A program made the position numbers and the translations under genes. The notes beneath the pieces were generated by a model. That model searched no databases and was not told where the DNA came from. It worked only from the letters and a program-made list of their open reading frames with translations. This document shows, one piece after another, positions 1 through 7,003 of a DNA stretch of 10,205 bases; the first letter of the stretch is position 1, and each line of letters opens with the position of its first letter. The DNA is from Campylobacteraceae bacterium (GTDB lineage Bacteria > Campylobacterota > Campylobacteria > Campylobacterales > Sulfurovaceae): NCBI GenBank assembly GCA_027031505.1, contig JALVQH010000281.1, forward strand, positions 1 to 10,205, read 5' to 3'.

Positions 1-4
1 TCCT

Positions 5-51
5 TATTACCACACCAACAAATAGTCTGAATATTTGTTGGTGTGGTAATA
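5..51. repeat. 20-bp perfect inverted repeat (hairpin) in the malic enzyme leader
   Basis: Arms 5-24 and 32-51 are perfect reverse complements over 20 bases and enclose the 7-base loop GTCTGAA (25-31). No T-run follows on either strand, so it is not a standard intrinsic terminator. The loop is exactly complementary to TTCAGAC at 80-86, which would allow a pseudoknot or an alternative pairing. It lies about 130 bases upstream of the malic enzyme start. It could be an RNA leader element, a dimeric protein operator, or the end of a transcript from a gene left of the window; the sequence does not decide between these. Confidence 0.7.
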
Positions 52-179
52 GATTATGGGAAAAGTACTGCATCAAACATTCAGACTGTTTATCAATACG
101 GCGATATTCAGGATTTTAAGAGGTGGGGTGGATTACAATAGCGTTACCATTTCAATGCAACCCATTCAAAGGAGATGAT

Positions 180-1472
180 GTGAGTACATTTGAGCAGGAG
201 TCCCTGAACTACCACAAGGCACGGAACGAGTTTGACACCAACGGAAAGACGGGAACCCTTCTGACCAAGCCGTGCAGCACCGAAAAAGAGTTGGCCATGG
301 CCTACAGCCCCGGGGTGGCCTATCCCTGCCTCGAGATCGAGAAAGATATCGAAAAGGCGTATGAATACACCAACAAGGGCAACCTGGTTGCTGTTGTTTC
401 TGACGGGACGGCTGTCCTCGGTCTGGGAGACATCGGTCACCTTGCCGGAAAACCCGTCATGGAAGGGAAGGGTGTCCTGTTCAAAACTTTTGCCAATGTT
501 GATGCTGTGGATATCGAGATCAATACCAAAGATACTGAAGAGATCATCGAAACGGTTGCACGTATCGCCGACAGCTTCGGGGGGATTAACCTCGAAGATA
601 TCTCCGCACCCCGCTGTTTCGAGATCGAAGAGCGCCTCAAAGAGATCTGCAACGTTCCTGTCTTCCACGACGATCAGCACGGAACCGCCGTCATCACCAC
701 CGCTGGTCTGATCAATGTCCTTGAGATGACCGGCAAGGAAGCCGCCGATCTCAAAGTGGTCGTCATCGGTGCAGGTGCCTCGGGAATCGCGTGCGCCAAC
801 ATGTATAAGCAGCTCGGTGTCAAAAACATCACCATGCTCGACTCCAAAGGGGTGATCCACAGCGGACGGGATGATCTGAACAAATACAAGCAGCAGTTTG
901 CTTTCGAGACCTCTGATCGGACACTGGAGGATGCGATGAAAGATGCCGATATGGTGTTGGGACTCAGCGGTCCGGATTTGATCAAACCTGAATGGGTCAA
1001 GACCATGAGTGAAGAGAGCCCCATTATCTTCGCCTGCGCCAATCCTGTACCGGAGATCATGCCTCCACTGGCCAAAGAGGCGCGCCCCGATGTGATCGTC
1101 GGAACCGGACGCAGTGACTATCCCAATCAGGTCAACAATGTTCTTGGATTTCCGCAGATCTTTCGCGGGGCACTCGATGTGCGTGCGACCAAGATCACCG
1201 AAAATATGAAGATGGCTGCCTCGCGTGCGCTTGCATCTCTGGCCAAAGAGCCGGTACCCGATCATGTCCAGAAAGCCCACGGGCGTGACGATATGATCTT
1301 TGGTACGGAGTATATCATCCCTTCGCCGTTTGACCGTCGGGTTCTGGTGTATGTCGCTTCGGCCGTGGCTCAGGCCGCGATCGAGGACGGTGTCGCCCGT
1401 ATCAAAGACTTCGATCTTGATGCTTACCGCGCAGAGCTTCAGCGTCTGGCCGATCATCTCGACGGGAAATAA
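180..1472 (+). CDS. NAD(P)-dependent malic enzyme, short form
   Basis: Oxidatively decarboxylates malate to pyruvate and CO2 with reduction of NAD(P), in the cytoplasm. The GTG at 180 is preferred because AGGAG (170-174) lies 5 bases before it; the frame stays open upstream to 123 but that extension has no ribosome binding site and does not resemble the family. The 430-residue product has the usual malic enzyme blocks: AYSPGVAYPC near residues 41-50 (Tyr42 in the place of the catalytic Tyr), SDGTAVLGLGDIG at 74-86, MEGKGVLFK with the likely catalytic Lys97, metal-binding FHDDQHGT at 162-169, a GAGASG Rossmann loop at 197-202, and TGRSDYPNQVNN at 309-320. It lacks the C-terminal phosphotransacetylase-like domain of the approximately 760-residue MaeB type. 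Cofactor preference cannot be read from the sequence. It is followed at 39 bp by pckA, probably in the same operon. Confidence 0.93.
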   Translation: MSTFEQESLNYHKARNEFDTNGKTGTLLTKPCSTEKELAMAYSPGVAYPCLEIEKDIEKAYEYTNKGNLVAVVSDGTAVLGLGDIGHLAGKPVMEGKGVLFKTFANVDAVDIEINTKDTEEIIETVARIADSFGGINLEDISAPRCFEIEERLKEICNVPVFHDDQHGTAVITTAGLINVLEMTGKEAADLKVVVIGAGASGIACANMYKQLGVKNITMLDSKGVIHSGRDDLNKYKQQFAFETSDRTLEDAMKDADMVLGLSGPDLIKPEWVKTMSEESPIIFACANPVPEIMPPLAKEARPDVIVGTGRSDYPNQVNNVLGFPQIFRGALDVRATKITENMKMAASRALASLAKEPVPDHVQKAHGRDDMIFGTEYIIPSPFDRRVLVYVASAVAQAAIEDGVARIKDFDLDAYRAELQRLADHLDGK

Positions 1473-1478
1473 CCCGTC
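1461..1478 (+). other. Hairpin straddling the malic enzyme stop codon
   Basis: GACGGG (1461-1466) and CCCGTC (1473-1478) pair perfectly around AAATAA, so the TAA stop lies in the loop. No T-tract follows, so a terminator is unlikely. It may mark an RNA processing or stability point between the malic enzyme and pckA cistrons, or may be coincidental. Confidence 0.4.
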
Positions 1479-1511
1479 ACCCGCATTTACACACCAATAC
1501 AAGAAGGAACC

Positions 1512-3104
1512 ATGAGCATCCCAACGCCAAAAGGTATTGAAAACCTCGGTCTCACCGATATCGGTGAGGTTTACTACAATCTGGATTATGCAACGCTGCG
1601 TGCGCACGAGATTGATCGTGGTGAGGTAAGCATCTCGACCAGCGGTTCAGCCATGTGCGATACCGGGATCTTCACCGGTCGCAGTCCCAAAGACAAGTAC
1701 TTTGTCGATCAGCCTCCTTCCAGTGAACATATAGCCTGGGGAGAGGTCAATCAGCCCATTGATAAAGCTACATACGACGAACTTCTTGCGCTGGGTCGCA
1801 AGCAACTTTCCGGCAAAGACATCTATATTACCGACGTGTTTGTCGGTGCCAGCCCGGCAAGCCGCCGCAAGATCCGGTTTGTAACCGAAGTGGCCTGGCA
1901 GGCACATTTTGTCAAAAACATGTTTATCCGTCCCACCGAAGAGGAGCTGGTAGATTTTGAGCCCGATTTTACCGTCTACAACGCCTGCCGTACCGTCGAT
2001 CACGATTACAGGAAGCACGGCCTCAACTCCGACGTGTTTGTTGTCTTCAACATCGAAGAAAGCACGGCAGTCATCGGTGGTACCTGGTATGGCGGTGAGA
2101 TGAAGAAGGGTATCTTCTCTATGATGAATTACTGGCTGCCGCTCGAGGGCAAGCTCTCGATGCACTGCTCAGCCAACGTCGGCAAAGCGGGGGATGTCTG
2201 CCTCTTCTTCGGACTTTCGGGTACGGGCAAAACGACCCTTTCGACCGATCACGATCGTGCGCTCATCGGAGATGATGAGCATGGATGGGACGATCACGGG
2301 ATATTCAATTTCGAGGGGGGGTGTTATGCCAAAGTGATCAATCTTGATCCTGAGAGCGAACCGGAGATTTATGATGCTATCCGCACAAACGCTCTGCTGG
2401 AGAATGTTGTTGCTGATGAGAACGGTGTGGTTGACTACAATGACAATTCCAAAACCGAAAACACCCGTGTCTCGTATCCCATTGAGCACATCGAAAATCG
2501 TCAGCCCGGTCTCTCGGCAGGCCATCCGAACAATATCATCTTTCTGACCGCCGATGCCTTCGGAGTGCTGCCTCCGGTGAGCAAGCTGACCAAAGAGCAG
2601 GCGATGTACTATTTCCTCAGCGGGTACACGGCCAAAGTCGCCGGAACCGAACGGGGCATCACCGAGCCGGTGGCGACCTTCTCGGCGTGCTTCGGTGAAG
2701 CATTTTTGCCGCTGCATCCGACGGTCTATGCCAAACTCCTCGGAGAGAAGATCGACCAGCACGATGTCCATGTCTATCTCGTCAACACAGGCTGGATCGG
2801 CGGCTCCTACGGTGTGGGCAAACGGATGAGCATCAAAGATACCCGCGCCTGTATCAACGGCATCCTCAACGGTTCAATCAATGACACGGAGTTTGAGACC
2901 CTGCCGATCTTCAACCTTTCGATCCCCAAACATCTTGACGGGGTAGCGGACGATGCGATACTCAACCCCCGTAACACCTGGAGCGATACAGATGCATACG
3001 ATGCCACCCTTGCCAGGCTTGCCGGGATGTTCATCACAAACTTTGATCGCTACAACGATCAGGGAAGTGAATTTGACTACGCTTCGGCCGGTCCGCATCT
3101 CTGA
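1512..3104 (+). CDS. pckA: Phosphoenolpyruvate carboxykinase (ATP)
   Basis: Converts oxaloacetate and ATP to PEP, CO2 and ADP, the entry step of gluconeogenesis, in the cytoplasm. The 530-residue length is normal for the ATP-dependent family (E. coli 540). Visible motifs in order: substrate-binding YGGEMKKG at 193-200, His218 in [12 protein letters not shown], the P-loop [11 protein letters not shown] at 234-244, the metal/nucleotide block GDDEHGWDD followed by [10 protein letters not shown] at 265-274, and the C-terminal [20 protein letters not shown] and [14 protein letters not shown] blocks. All are of the ATP type rather than the GTP type. AAGAAGGA lies 4-5 bases before the ATG. It sits directly behind malic enzyme, so the operon handles the malate/oxaloacetate to pyruvate/PEP node. 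In an autotroph running a reductive TCA cycle this would feed sugar synthesis; that setting is inferred. Confidence 0.97.
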   Translation: MSIPTPKGIENLGLTDIGEVYYNLDYATLRAHEIDRGEVSISTSGSAMCDTGIFTGRSPKDKYFVDQPPSSEHIAWGEVNQPIDKATYDELLALGRKQLSGKDIYITDVFVGASPASRRKIRFVTEVAWQAHFVKNMFIRPTEEELVDFEPDFTVYNACRTVDHDYRKHGLNSDVFVVFNIEESTAVIGGTWYGGEMKKGIFSMMNYWLPLEGKLSMHCSANVGKAGDVCLFFGLSGTGKTTLSTDHDRALIGDDEHGWDDHGIFNFEGGCYAKVINLDPESEPEIYDAIRTNALLENVVADENGVVDYNDNSKTENTRVSYPIEHIENRQPGLSAGHPNNIIFLTADAFGVLPPVSKLTKEQAMYYFLSGYTAKVAGTERGITEPVATFSACFGEAFLPLHPTVYAKLLGEKIDQHDVHVYLVNTGWIGGSYGVGKRMSIKDTRACINGILNGSINDTEFETLPIFNLSIPKHLDGVADDAILNPRNTWSDTDAYDATLARLAGMFITNFDRYNDQGSEFDYASAGPHL

Positions 3105-3152
3105 CCGATCCTGCTGCCGCTCCACCGGCGGCGGGTGAGACAAAGGAGCCCG

Positions 3153-3593
3153 ATGTCCACTTCTCTCAAGCACAAACTTATCAACATGTTTCGCGAAGTT
3201 CTTGTCCATCACAGCGATTCTCTGGCTTTTCGTGCCAAATTGTTGACTCTGCTGGTTCTTGGTAACGGTGATACGATCAACGAGTGTGAGAAGGAGGCGC
3301 TCAAAGAGATTGCCCACAGCTTCTATCCGGATGATCACGATCGGGCTCAGATTTTGCTCGAAGCGGTGTATGAGTTTTACGACAAGATCACGGAACGCAA
3401 CAATCTCGTCTATGACAACCTGATCAGGAGCATCGAGGAGGATGTCCGAAACAAACCCCGTTTTGCGGCGAAAATTGATCCGCAGCTGTTTGGGAGACTC
3501 AAGGTATGTATCTTCGATGATGATGAGAAGGTTTTTCACGATCGACTGCTCGCTTTTCTAAAAGAGCTCAAGGATACGTATGGAAAGCTATAG
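3153..3593 (+). CDS. Conserved-looking helical protein of unknown function, 146 aa
   Basis: I do not recognise this protein. The ATG at 3153 is chosen because AAAGGAG (3142-3148) precedes it by 4 bases; an in-frame GTG at 3135 has no such site. The product is rich in charged and leucine residues, with no signal peptide, membrane segment or Cys/His metal site, and reads as a bundle of amphipathic helices. Landmarks are an early hydrophobic LAFRAKLLTLLVLGNG stretch (about residues 24-39), an acidic FYPDDHDRA turn near residue 57, and a C-terminal FLKELKDTYG helix. Its end overlaps the acylphosphatase gene by 14 bases, so the two are probably translationally coupled. It follows pckA by 48 bases. 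Confidence 0.8.
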   Translation: MSTSLKHKLINMFREVLVHHSDSLAFRAKLLTLLVLGNGDTINECEKEALKEIAHSFYPDDHDRAQILLEAVYEFYDKITERNNLVYDNLIRSIEEDVRNKPRFAAKIDPQLFGRLKVCIFDDDEKVFHDRLLAFLKELKDTYGKL

Positions 3594-3855
3594 ATTTCTC
3601 ATAACAGGAAAGGTACAGCACGTCTATTATCGCAAGTTTGTTGCCGATGCTCTGCGGCGTCTCGGTATCCGGGGATATGTCCGCAATCTCGAGGATGGCC
3701 GGGTCGAGGTGGTTGCACGTCTGTATGACGGAGAGATGGAGGATGTCGTAGCGGCATTGCACAGGGGATCTCCCATGAGTCGTGTCGACAGGGTCGAAAC
3801 AGAGCTTCTCGACGGAGATGATCTGATCTACGATGGATTTGAGATACGGTACTGA
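3580..3855 (+). CDS. acyP: Acylphosphatase
   Basis: Hydrolyses the carboxyl-phosphate bond of acylphosphates such as acetyl phosphate or 1,3-bisphosphoglycerate; cytoplasmic. The 91-residue length is exactly that of the family. The first block is GKVQHVYYRKF at residues 10-20, with Arg18 at the catalytic arginine position, followed by GYVRNLEDGRVEV at 32-44 with Asn36 at the catalytic asparagine position. The Gly that usually follows Gln in GxVQGVxxR, in the phosphate-binding loop, is His14 here, which is unusual. AAGGA (3570-3574) is 5 bases before the ATG. The start lies within the 3' end of the upstream unknown gene, suggesting coupled translation. Confidence 0.93.
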   Translation: MESYRFLITGKVQHVYYRKFVADALRRLGIRGYVRNLEDGRVEVVARLYDGEMEDVVAALHRGSPMSRVDRVETELLDGDDLIYDGFEIRY

Positions 3856-4185
3856 TCGCTGTTTACCCTCAATTTACCTTTCGGGGGCATAATGTCACTG
3901 TCAGTTCCCTGTGTGGTGCTTTTTGATATATCCCCCTTCAAAAGCATTTCCTCCTCCCTATGCTGCACAGGGGATCGGCAAACACTCTTCTTTGGTGCTT
4001 TGATATCCGGATAATTCCATGCTTTTATTGATATTCTGTATCTGAAATATGAAGTTGAGCTGTTTCCTACCCTGAGAGCCAACAAAGGGAAATAAAGTAG
4101 GGGGAGTAACGAGTGTTGGCTCGCTCGGGTAGTGTTGAAATTGTATTATAAAAAAGTCAAAAAAAAGTCAAATTCTCACTACTTC
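3856..4185. other. Non-coding spacer between acylphosphatase and LysE-family gene
   Basis: There is no convincing gene in either direction: an 85-codon frame on the - strand (3828-4085) has no ribosome binding site and poor composition. The motif GGTGCTTT(TT)GATAT occurs twice (near 3917 and 3994). The 3' third holds an imperfect long-range hairpin (4067-4132, listed separately) and an A-rich stretch with a repeated AAAAAGTCAA (near 4151 and 4162). No intrinsic terminator was found after the acylphosphatase gene. Confidence 0.5.
4067..4132 (+). other. Imperfect inverted repeat, possible structured RNA or operator
   Basis: CTACC (4067-4071) pairs with GGTAG (4128-4132), and AGCCAAC (4077-4083) pairs with GTTGGCT (4115-4121); a 5/6-base internal loop separates the two stems. 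The apical loop contains AAAGTAGGGGGAGTAAC. It lies upstream of the extended -10 box at 4186, so it would not be in that transcript unless a second upstream promoter exists. No known RNA family is assigned. Confidence 0.35.
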
Positions 4186-4194
4186 TGATATAAT
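4186..4194 (+). promoter_or_regulatory. Extended -10 promoter for the LysE-family gene
   Basis: TGATATAAT is an extended -10 with a perfect TATAAT at 4189-4194. There is no good -35 box about 17 bases upstream, only an A/T-rich run, as is common for the main sigma factor in Campylobacterota. Predicted transcription starts near 4201, just before the AAGGA site at 4204-4208. Confidence 0.65.
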
Positions 4195-4214
4195 AATACA
4201 AAAAAGGATCCTTT

Positions 4215-4811
4215 GTGAGTTGGGAGTGGCTGATATCAATCGGACTGTTTGTTGGTGTGGCAGGCTATACTCCGGGACCCAACAATATCATTGCCATGAC
4301 TATTGGATTCAATTATGGATATCGCAAAGTGCTTCCCCACCTGTTTGGCGTGCTGGTGGGGTTTCCGGTGATGCTGCTCTTGATCGGGTTTGTACTGCGT
4401 CCGCTAATGGAGCATTACACAACGGCTTTTTGGGTTTTGAAATCCATCAGCATTCTTTATATCCTTTATCTTGCGTGGCGGATCGCTGCGGCTCCGGTTG
4501 ATGAAGCACTGCTTCCTGCCGAACGTACACCGCCGATAACCTTTTGGCAGTCGGTTGCTTTTCAGTGGATCAACCCCAAGGCATGGGTCGGCGCATTGAC
4601 GACAGTGACCGTCTATATGATCCCGGAACACTTTCGGATGAGTCTGCTGATTGCGGTATTTCTCTCCATGCTCAGTATCGCAGGAGCTATCTCCATGTGG
4701 GCACTGATCGGCAGACAGATAAAGCGTTTCCTCTCGCATCCAAAGCAGGTGCGAGTATTCAATATCACGATGGCCGGACTGCTGCTGGTGGCGGTGGGGA
4801 TGATGTTATAG
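4215..4811 (+). CDS. LysE/RhtB-family exporter
   Basis: An inner-membrane exporter of the LysE/RhtB superfamily, whose studied members export amino acids and related compounds by proton exchange. The 198-residue product has five to six hydrophobic segments. The family signature TPGPNN is at residues 19-24 in the first membrane segment, and FQWINPKAW at 116-124 matches the second conserved block. The GTG start is supported by AAGGA 6 bases upstream and by the promoter immediately before it. The substrate cannot be predicted. The next gene on the strand, a TSUP permease, is 163 bases downstream beyond a REP-like element, so co-transcription is uncertain. Confidence 0.88.
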   Translation: MSWEWLISIGLFVGVAGYTPGPNNIIAMTIGFNYGYRKVLPHLFGVLVGFPVMLLLIGFVLRPLMEHYTTAFWVLKSISILYILYLAWRIAAAPVDEALLPAERTPPITFWQSVAFQWINPKAWVGALTTVTVYMIPEHFRMSLLIAVFLSMLSIAGAISMWALIGRQIKRFLSHPKQVRVFNITMAGLLLVAVGMML

Positions 4812-4880
4812 CGTGCTAAGTGTTACGTGTTACGTTTTGTTTCGTGTTGGGTGTGCCGTTGTTGCGCTCTTCCCCCGGAA

Positions 4881-4945
4881 GTGGGGACTTCAGTCCCACC
4901 CAGCGGTTAGAAAACATGACACCTTCCATGTGAGCCTGAAGTCAG
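4881..4945. repeat. REP-like palindromic element, copy A
   Basis: GTGGGGACTTCAGTCCCAC (4881-4899) forms a GGGAC/GTCCC stem with a TTCA loop. The inverse CTGAAGTC lies at 4936-4943, complementary to GACTTCAG at 4886-4893. The unit resembles copies near 5760 and 9688. Short 8-bp inverted arms TGTTACGT (4821-4828) and ACGTAACA (4950-4957) bracket it. The whole 4812-4974 spacer appears non-coding. Confidence 0.6.
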
Positions 4946-4974
4946 TAATACGTAACATAAAAAAGGATTTTTCC

Positions 4975-5724
4975 ATGGAACTGGATCTTCTGACATACAT
5001 TCTCCTGTTCCTCGTCGGCGGGATGGCGGGTTTTATGGACAGCATTGCCGGAGGCGGGGGGATCATCACGCTGCCGGCGCTGCTGGCGGCAGGTATTCCG
5101 CCCCATCAGGCACTGGCAACGAACAAGCTCCAAAGCACGTTTGGGAGCTTCACGGCCGTGAGCAATTATACCCGGCTGGGGATGGTCAGGCCATTTGATC
5201 TGATCGAGGGGGTGCTGTTTACCCTGATCGGCGCAGCATTGGGGGCATGGGCGGTGCAGCAGTTTCCGGCCGATTTTCTCGAACATCTTATCATGATTAT
5301 GTTGATCGTGATTTTTCTCTACACCGCCTTTTCCCCTAAACTCGGTTTTGAGGCCGGTCGGCATAAAATGCCACCACGCCTTTTTTACGCTTTTGCAGGG
5401 TTGACTATCGGATTTTATGACGGATTTTTCGGGCCGGGGACTGGGAGTTTCTGGACAATGGCATTGATCCTGCTGCTGGGGCTTGATCTCAAACACGCAA
5501 CGGCACAAACCAAACTGTTTAATTTCACCAGCAACGTGGTTTCTCTGGTGGTGTTTGCCTATGCAGGCCTGATGCTGTGGTCTGTGGGGATTGCGATGGG
5601 GGCAGGGCAGATCGCCGGAGCGTATGCAGGTTCGACACTGGTACACCGGCGGGGTGCGGGGTTTGTCCGTGTGTTCTTTTTGACCGTGGTGGCAGCGACG
5701 ATCGTGAAACTGGTCATTGCATAA
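4975..5724 (+). CDS. TSUP-family (TauE/SafE, YfcA-like) membrane permease
   Basis: A multi-pass inner-membrane transporter of the TSUP family, whose members move sulfite, thiosulfate, sulfonates or other small organic anions. ATG 4975 is chosen because AAAAGGA (4961-4967) precedes it by 7 bases. The frame extends to 4813, but that part translates the REP-containing spacer and is not protein-like. The 249-residue product shows the internal duplication of the family: GFMDSIAGGGGIITLPALL (19-37) with ALATNKLQSTFGS (46-58) in the first half, and GFYDGFFGPGTGSF followed by HATAQTKLFNFTSN in the second. The DSIAGGGG...NKLQ motif is closest to the E. coli YfcA type. The substrate is unknown; a sulfur compound is only a guess from the likely host. 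Confidence 0.9.
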   Translation: MELDLLTYILLFLVGGMAGFMDSIAGGGGIITLPALLAAGIPPHQALATNKLQSTFGSFTAVSNYTRLGMVRPFDLIEGVLFTLIGAALGAWAVQQFPADFLEHLIMIMLIVIFLYTAFSPKLGFEAGRHKMPPRLFYAFAGLTIGFYDGFFGPGTGSFWTMALILLLGLDLKHATAQTKLFNFTSNVVSLVVFAYAGLMLWSVGIAMGAGQIAGAYAGSTLVHRRGAGFVRVFFLTVVAATIVKLVIA

Positions 5725-5759
5725 TGAGTGAATTCTTCTGATTTGTAGATGTATGGAGT

Positions 5760-5798
5760 CGGGGTTTAAACCCCGCATATGCAGGATTGAAGTCCCGC
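5760..5798. repeat. REP-like palindromic element, copy B, between convergent genes
   Basis: CGGGGTTTAAACCCCG (5760-5775) is a perfect 16-base palindrome. It is followed by a second imperfect hairpin, GCAGGAT-TGAA-GTCCCGC (5781-5798). The two-hairpin layout and the TGAA loop match copies A and C. It sits between the TSUP gene (+) and the anion channel gene (-), where it could stop transcription or protect mRNA ends in both directions, though T-runs are lacking. Confidence 0.6.
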
Positions 5799-5821
5799 CT
5801 CCTGATCTTTTCGGGGATGTA

Positions 5822-6808
5822 CTACTCCTGTATGCAGATCTTCCCCTTGAGGGCACACCGGGCAGTGAAGAAAAAGACCACGAGAATTACACCGGTGGCA
5901 GCAGTCAGTATCCCGTATGATGTGTAGAGCATGGTGGTGTTTCTGGTGATATGGTACATGACCATAGCGGCGATAGCCATCGCAGCGACCGGAAAAACAA
6001 ACGCCCACCAGGAGATGAAAAACTTCAAGCCGATGAAGCTGCGAAACATAAAGACCAGAAGCAAGGTGAAAAAGACCGCAATATTAAAAAGGATCATTGC
6101 GAAAGAATCCACTTGATGGTAAAGTTTAAAATATGCGATGAATGCTACAGCCGGCGGAGCGAGGAAGATGAACAGCGTAGGCATGAACTTTTGCGGCAGC
6201 TGATGGTGAAAAACGATTCGGTTGAGCAGCACCGCAAAGAGGATGATCCAGAAGAAAAATCCGACGCTGAAGTAGTACATCAAAATATGAGTTGATGCAA
6301 AACCAACCCCCCCAACCGGAACCAGCAGGTTGCCGACGATGGGGATAAACCAGGCGGGGTTGGAGTGATTGATTTCCTGATTGTGGGTGATCCATCGGCT
6401 GATGGTATAGAGGGTAAGAAACGTATGCATGGCGGTGCCGGCATACCAGACATAGAGGGCGGTATTTTTGTATTCTTCTTTGTAGATAATAGCCAGCATC
6501 AGCAGAGAGATGGAGATGGCAGCGAAAAAGTTGATCCGTACCGGATGGCGCCACTCTTCAATCACCTCTCCGGGATAGACGAGGAGCTTGACGATGTAAG
6601 TAAGGGTAATGATTGCAAACACTGCTGTGTCGATATAAAGGAGATACTCTCCGATATCTTTGGGCATCCCAAGCCACATTCCTGCTTTTTGCCATGCGAT
6701 GGTGAGGCCGCTGAGTCCCATGACGACAGCAAACATCATCACCGGAAAAAACTGGAGCCGATTGTTTACCTGATTGGGTTGCCCCTCTGTTATTGCTTCT
6801 GAAGACAT
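5822..6808 (-). CDS. TehA/SLAC1-family (TDT) anion channel or transporter
   Basis: A ten-helix inner-membrane protein of the tellurite-resistance/dicarboxylate transporter (TDT) family, which includes TehA, the C4-dicarboxylate carrier Mae1, sulfite pumps and plant SLAC1 anion channels. The 328 residues agree with bacterial TehA. Typical segments are FFPVMMFAVVMGLSGLTIAW (20-39), the PTLFIFLAPPAVAFIAY helix (210-226), and FFISWWAFVFP (263-273), in the region where the pore-gating phenylalanine of the family is expected. AAGGAGG (6820-6814) lies 5 bases before the ATG. A TATAAT (6832-6827) places transcription start almost at the ribosome binding site, and a Fur-family operator overlaps this promoter. 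The anion carried is unknown. It converges on the TSUP gene with a REP-like element between them. Confidence 0.9.
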   Translation of the reverse strand: MSSEAITEGQPNQVNNRLQFFPVMMFAVVMGLSGLTIAWQKAGMWLGMPKDIGEYLLYIDTAVFAIITLTYIVKLLVYPGEVIEEWRHPVRINFFAAISISLLMLAIIYKEEYKNTALYVWYAGTAMHTFLTLYTISRWITHNQEINHSNPAWFIPIVGNLLVPVGGVGFASTHILMYYFSVGFFFWIILFAVLLNRIVFHHQLPQKFMPTLFIFLAPPAVAFIAYFKLYHQVDSFAMILFNIAVFFTLLLVFMFRSFIGLKFFISWWAFVFPVAAMAIAAMVMYHITRNTTMLYTSYGILTAATGVILVVFFFTARCALKGKICIQE

Positions 6809-6826
6809 CTATTCCTCCTTAGTATA

Positions 6827-6855
6827 ATTATAATGATAGTTATTATCATTAGTAA
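6827..6855 (-). promoter_or_regulatory. Promoter of the anion channel gene
   Basis: On the - strand TATAAT occupies 6832-6827, about 7 bases before the AAGGAGG site, so the leader would be very short. The sequence 17 bases upstream (6855-6850, TTACTA) is a weak -35. The region between contains the Fur-like operator. Confidence 0.55.
6834..6848. promoter_or_regulatory. Fur-family operator (7-1-7 motif)
   Basis: TGATAGTTATTATCA matches the 7-1-7 motif TGATAAT-N-ATTATCA at 13 of 14 defined positions, and the flanks extend the symmetry to TAATGATA...TATCATTA (6831-6851). It lies between the -35 and -10 of the channel gene, where binding would repress. Fur, PerR and Zur sites share this layout, so the metal or oxidant signal is not fixed by sequence. 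The divergent trxC -10 box is about 125 bases away. Confidence 0.65.
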
Positions 6856-6972
6856 TACAGCGGTGGGATTGTACCGGGATATCTCTTAGTTGTCAAGGGT
6901 GCAGAGGTGAGAAAATGAAAAATGAAAAAGATTTTTGCAACCTGAGTAGAAAAACTTCGTTATATTTTTGGG

Positions 6973-6978
6973 TACAAT
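6973..6978 (+). promoter_or_regulatory. -10 box for trxC
   Basis: TACAAT preceded by a T-rich stretch (6958-6970) and no recognisable -35. The predicted start near 6985 gives a leader of about 19 bases ending in AAGGAG (6992-6997). Confidence 0.5.
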
Positions 6979-7003
6979 CTCACCAAAAACCAAGGAGATA
7001 GTT

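Noticed and set aside
123..179. N-terminal extension of malic enzyme from the GTG at 123
   Set aside because: No ribosome binding site precedes it, and the strong AGGAG falls inside the extension, 5 bases ahead of the GTG at 180.
144..1607. Long - strand open frame of 487 codons opposite malic enzyme
   Set aside because: It mirrors the codon structure of the well-supported malic enzyme gene, has no ribosome binding site and yields no family-like motifs.
3758..3976. 13-base match TGCACAGGGGATC at 3758-3770 and 3964-3976
   Set aside because: About one match of this length is expected by chance in 10 kb, and the flanks are unrelated.
3828..4085. 85-codon - strand frame overlapping the acylphosphatase 3' end
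   Set aside because: No ribosome binding site, no recognisable motif and atypical composition.
4093..4125. Resemblance of AGGGGGAGTAAC to the GGGGAGTA core of yybP-ykoY manganese riboswitches
   Set aside because: The other conserved loops and the closing helix could not be found, and the nearest promoter lies downstream of the motif.
32..4262. Shared TTTGTTGGTGTGG in the leader hairpin and inside the LysE-family gene
   Set aside because: In the second place it encodes membrane-helix residues (FVGV); a chance match of 13 bases is expected in a window of this size.
4813..4974. N-terminal extension of the TSUP permease
   Set aside because: The extension translates a REP-containing spacer; AAAAGGA at 4961-4967 fits the ATG at 4975, where the family homology begins.
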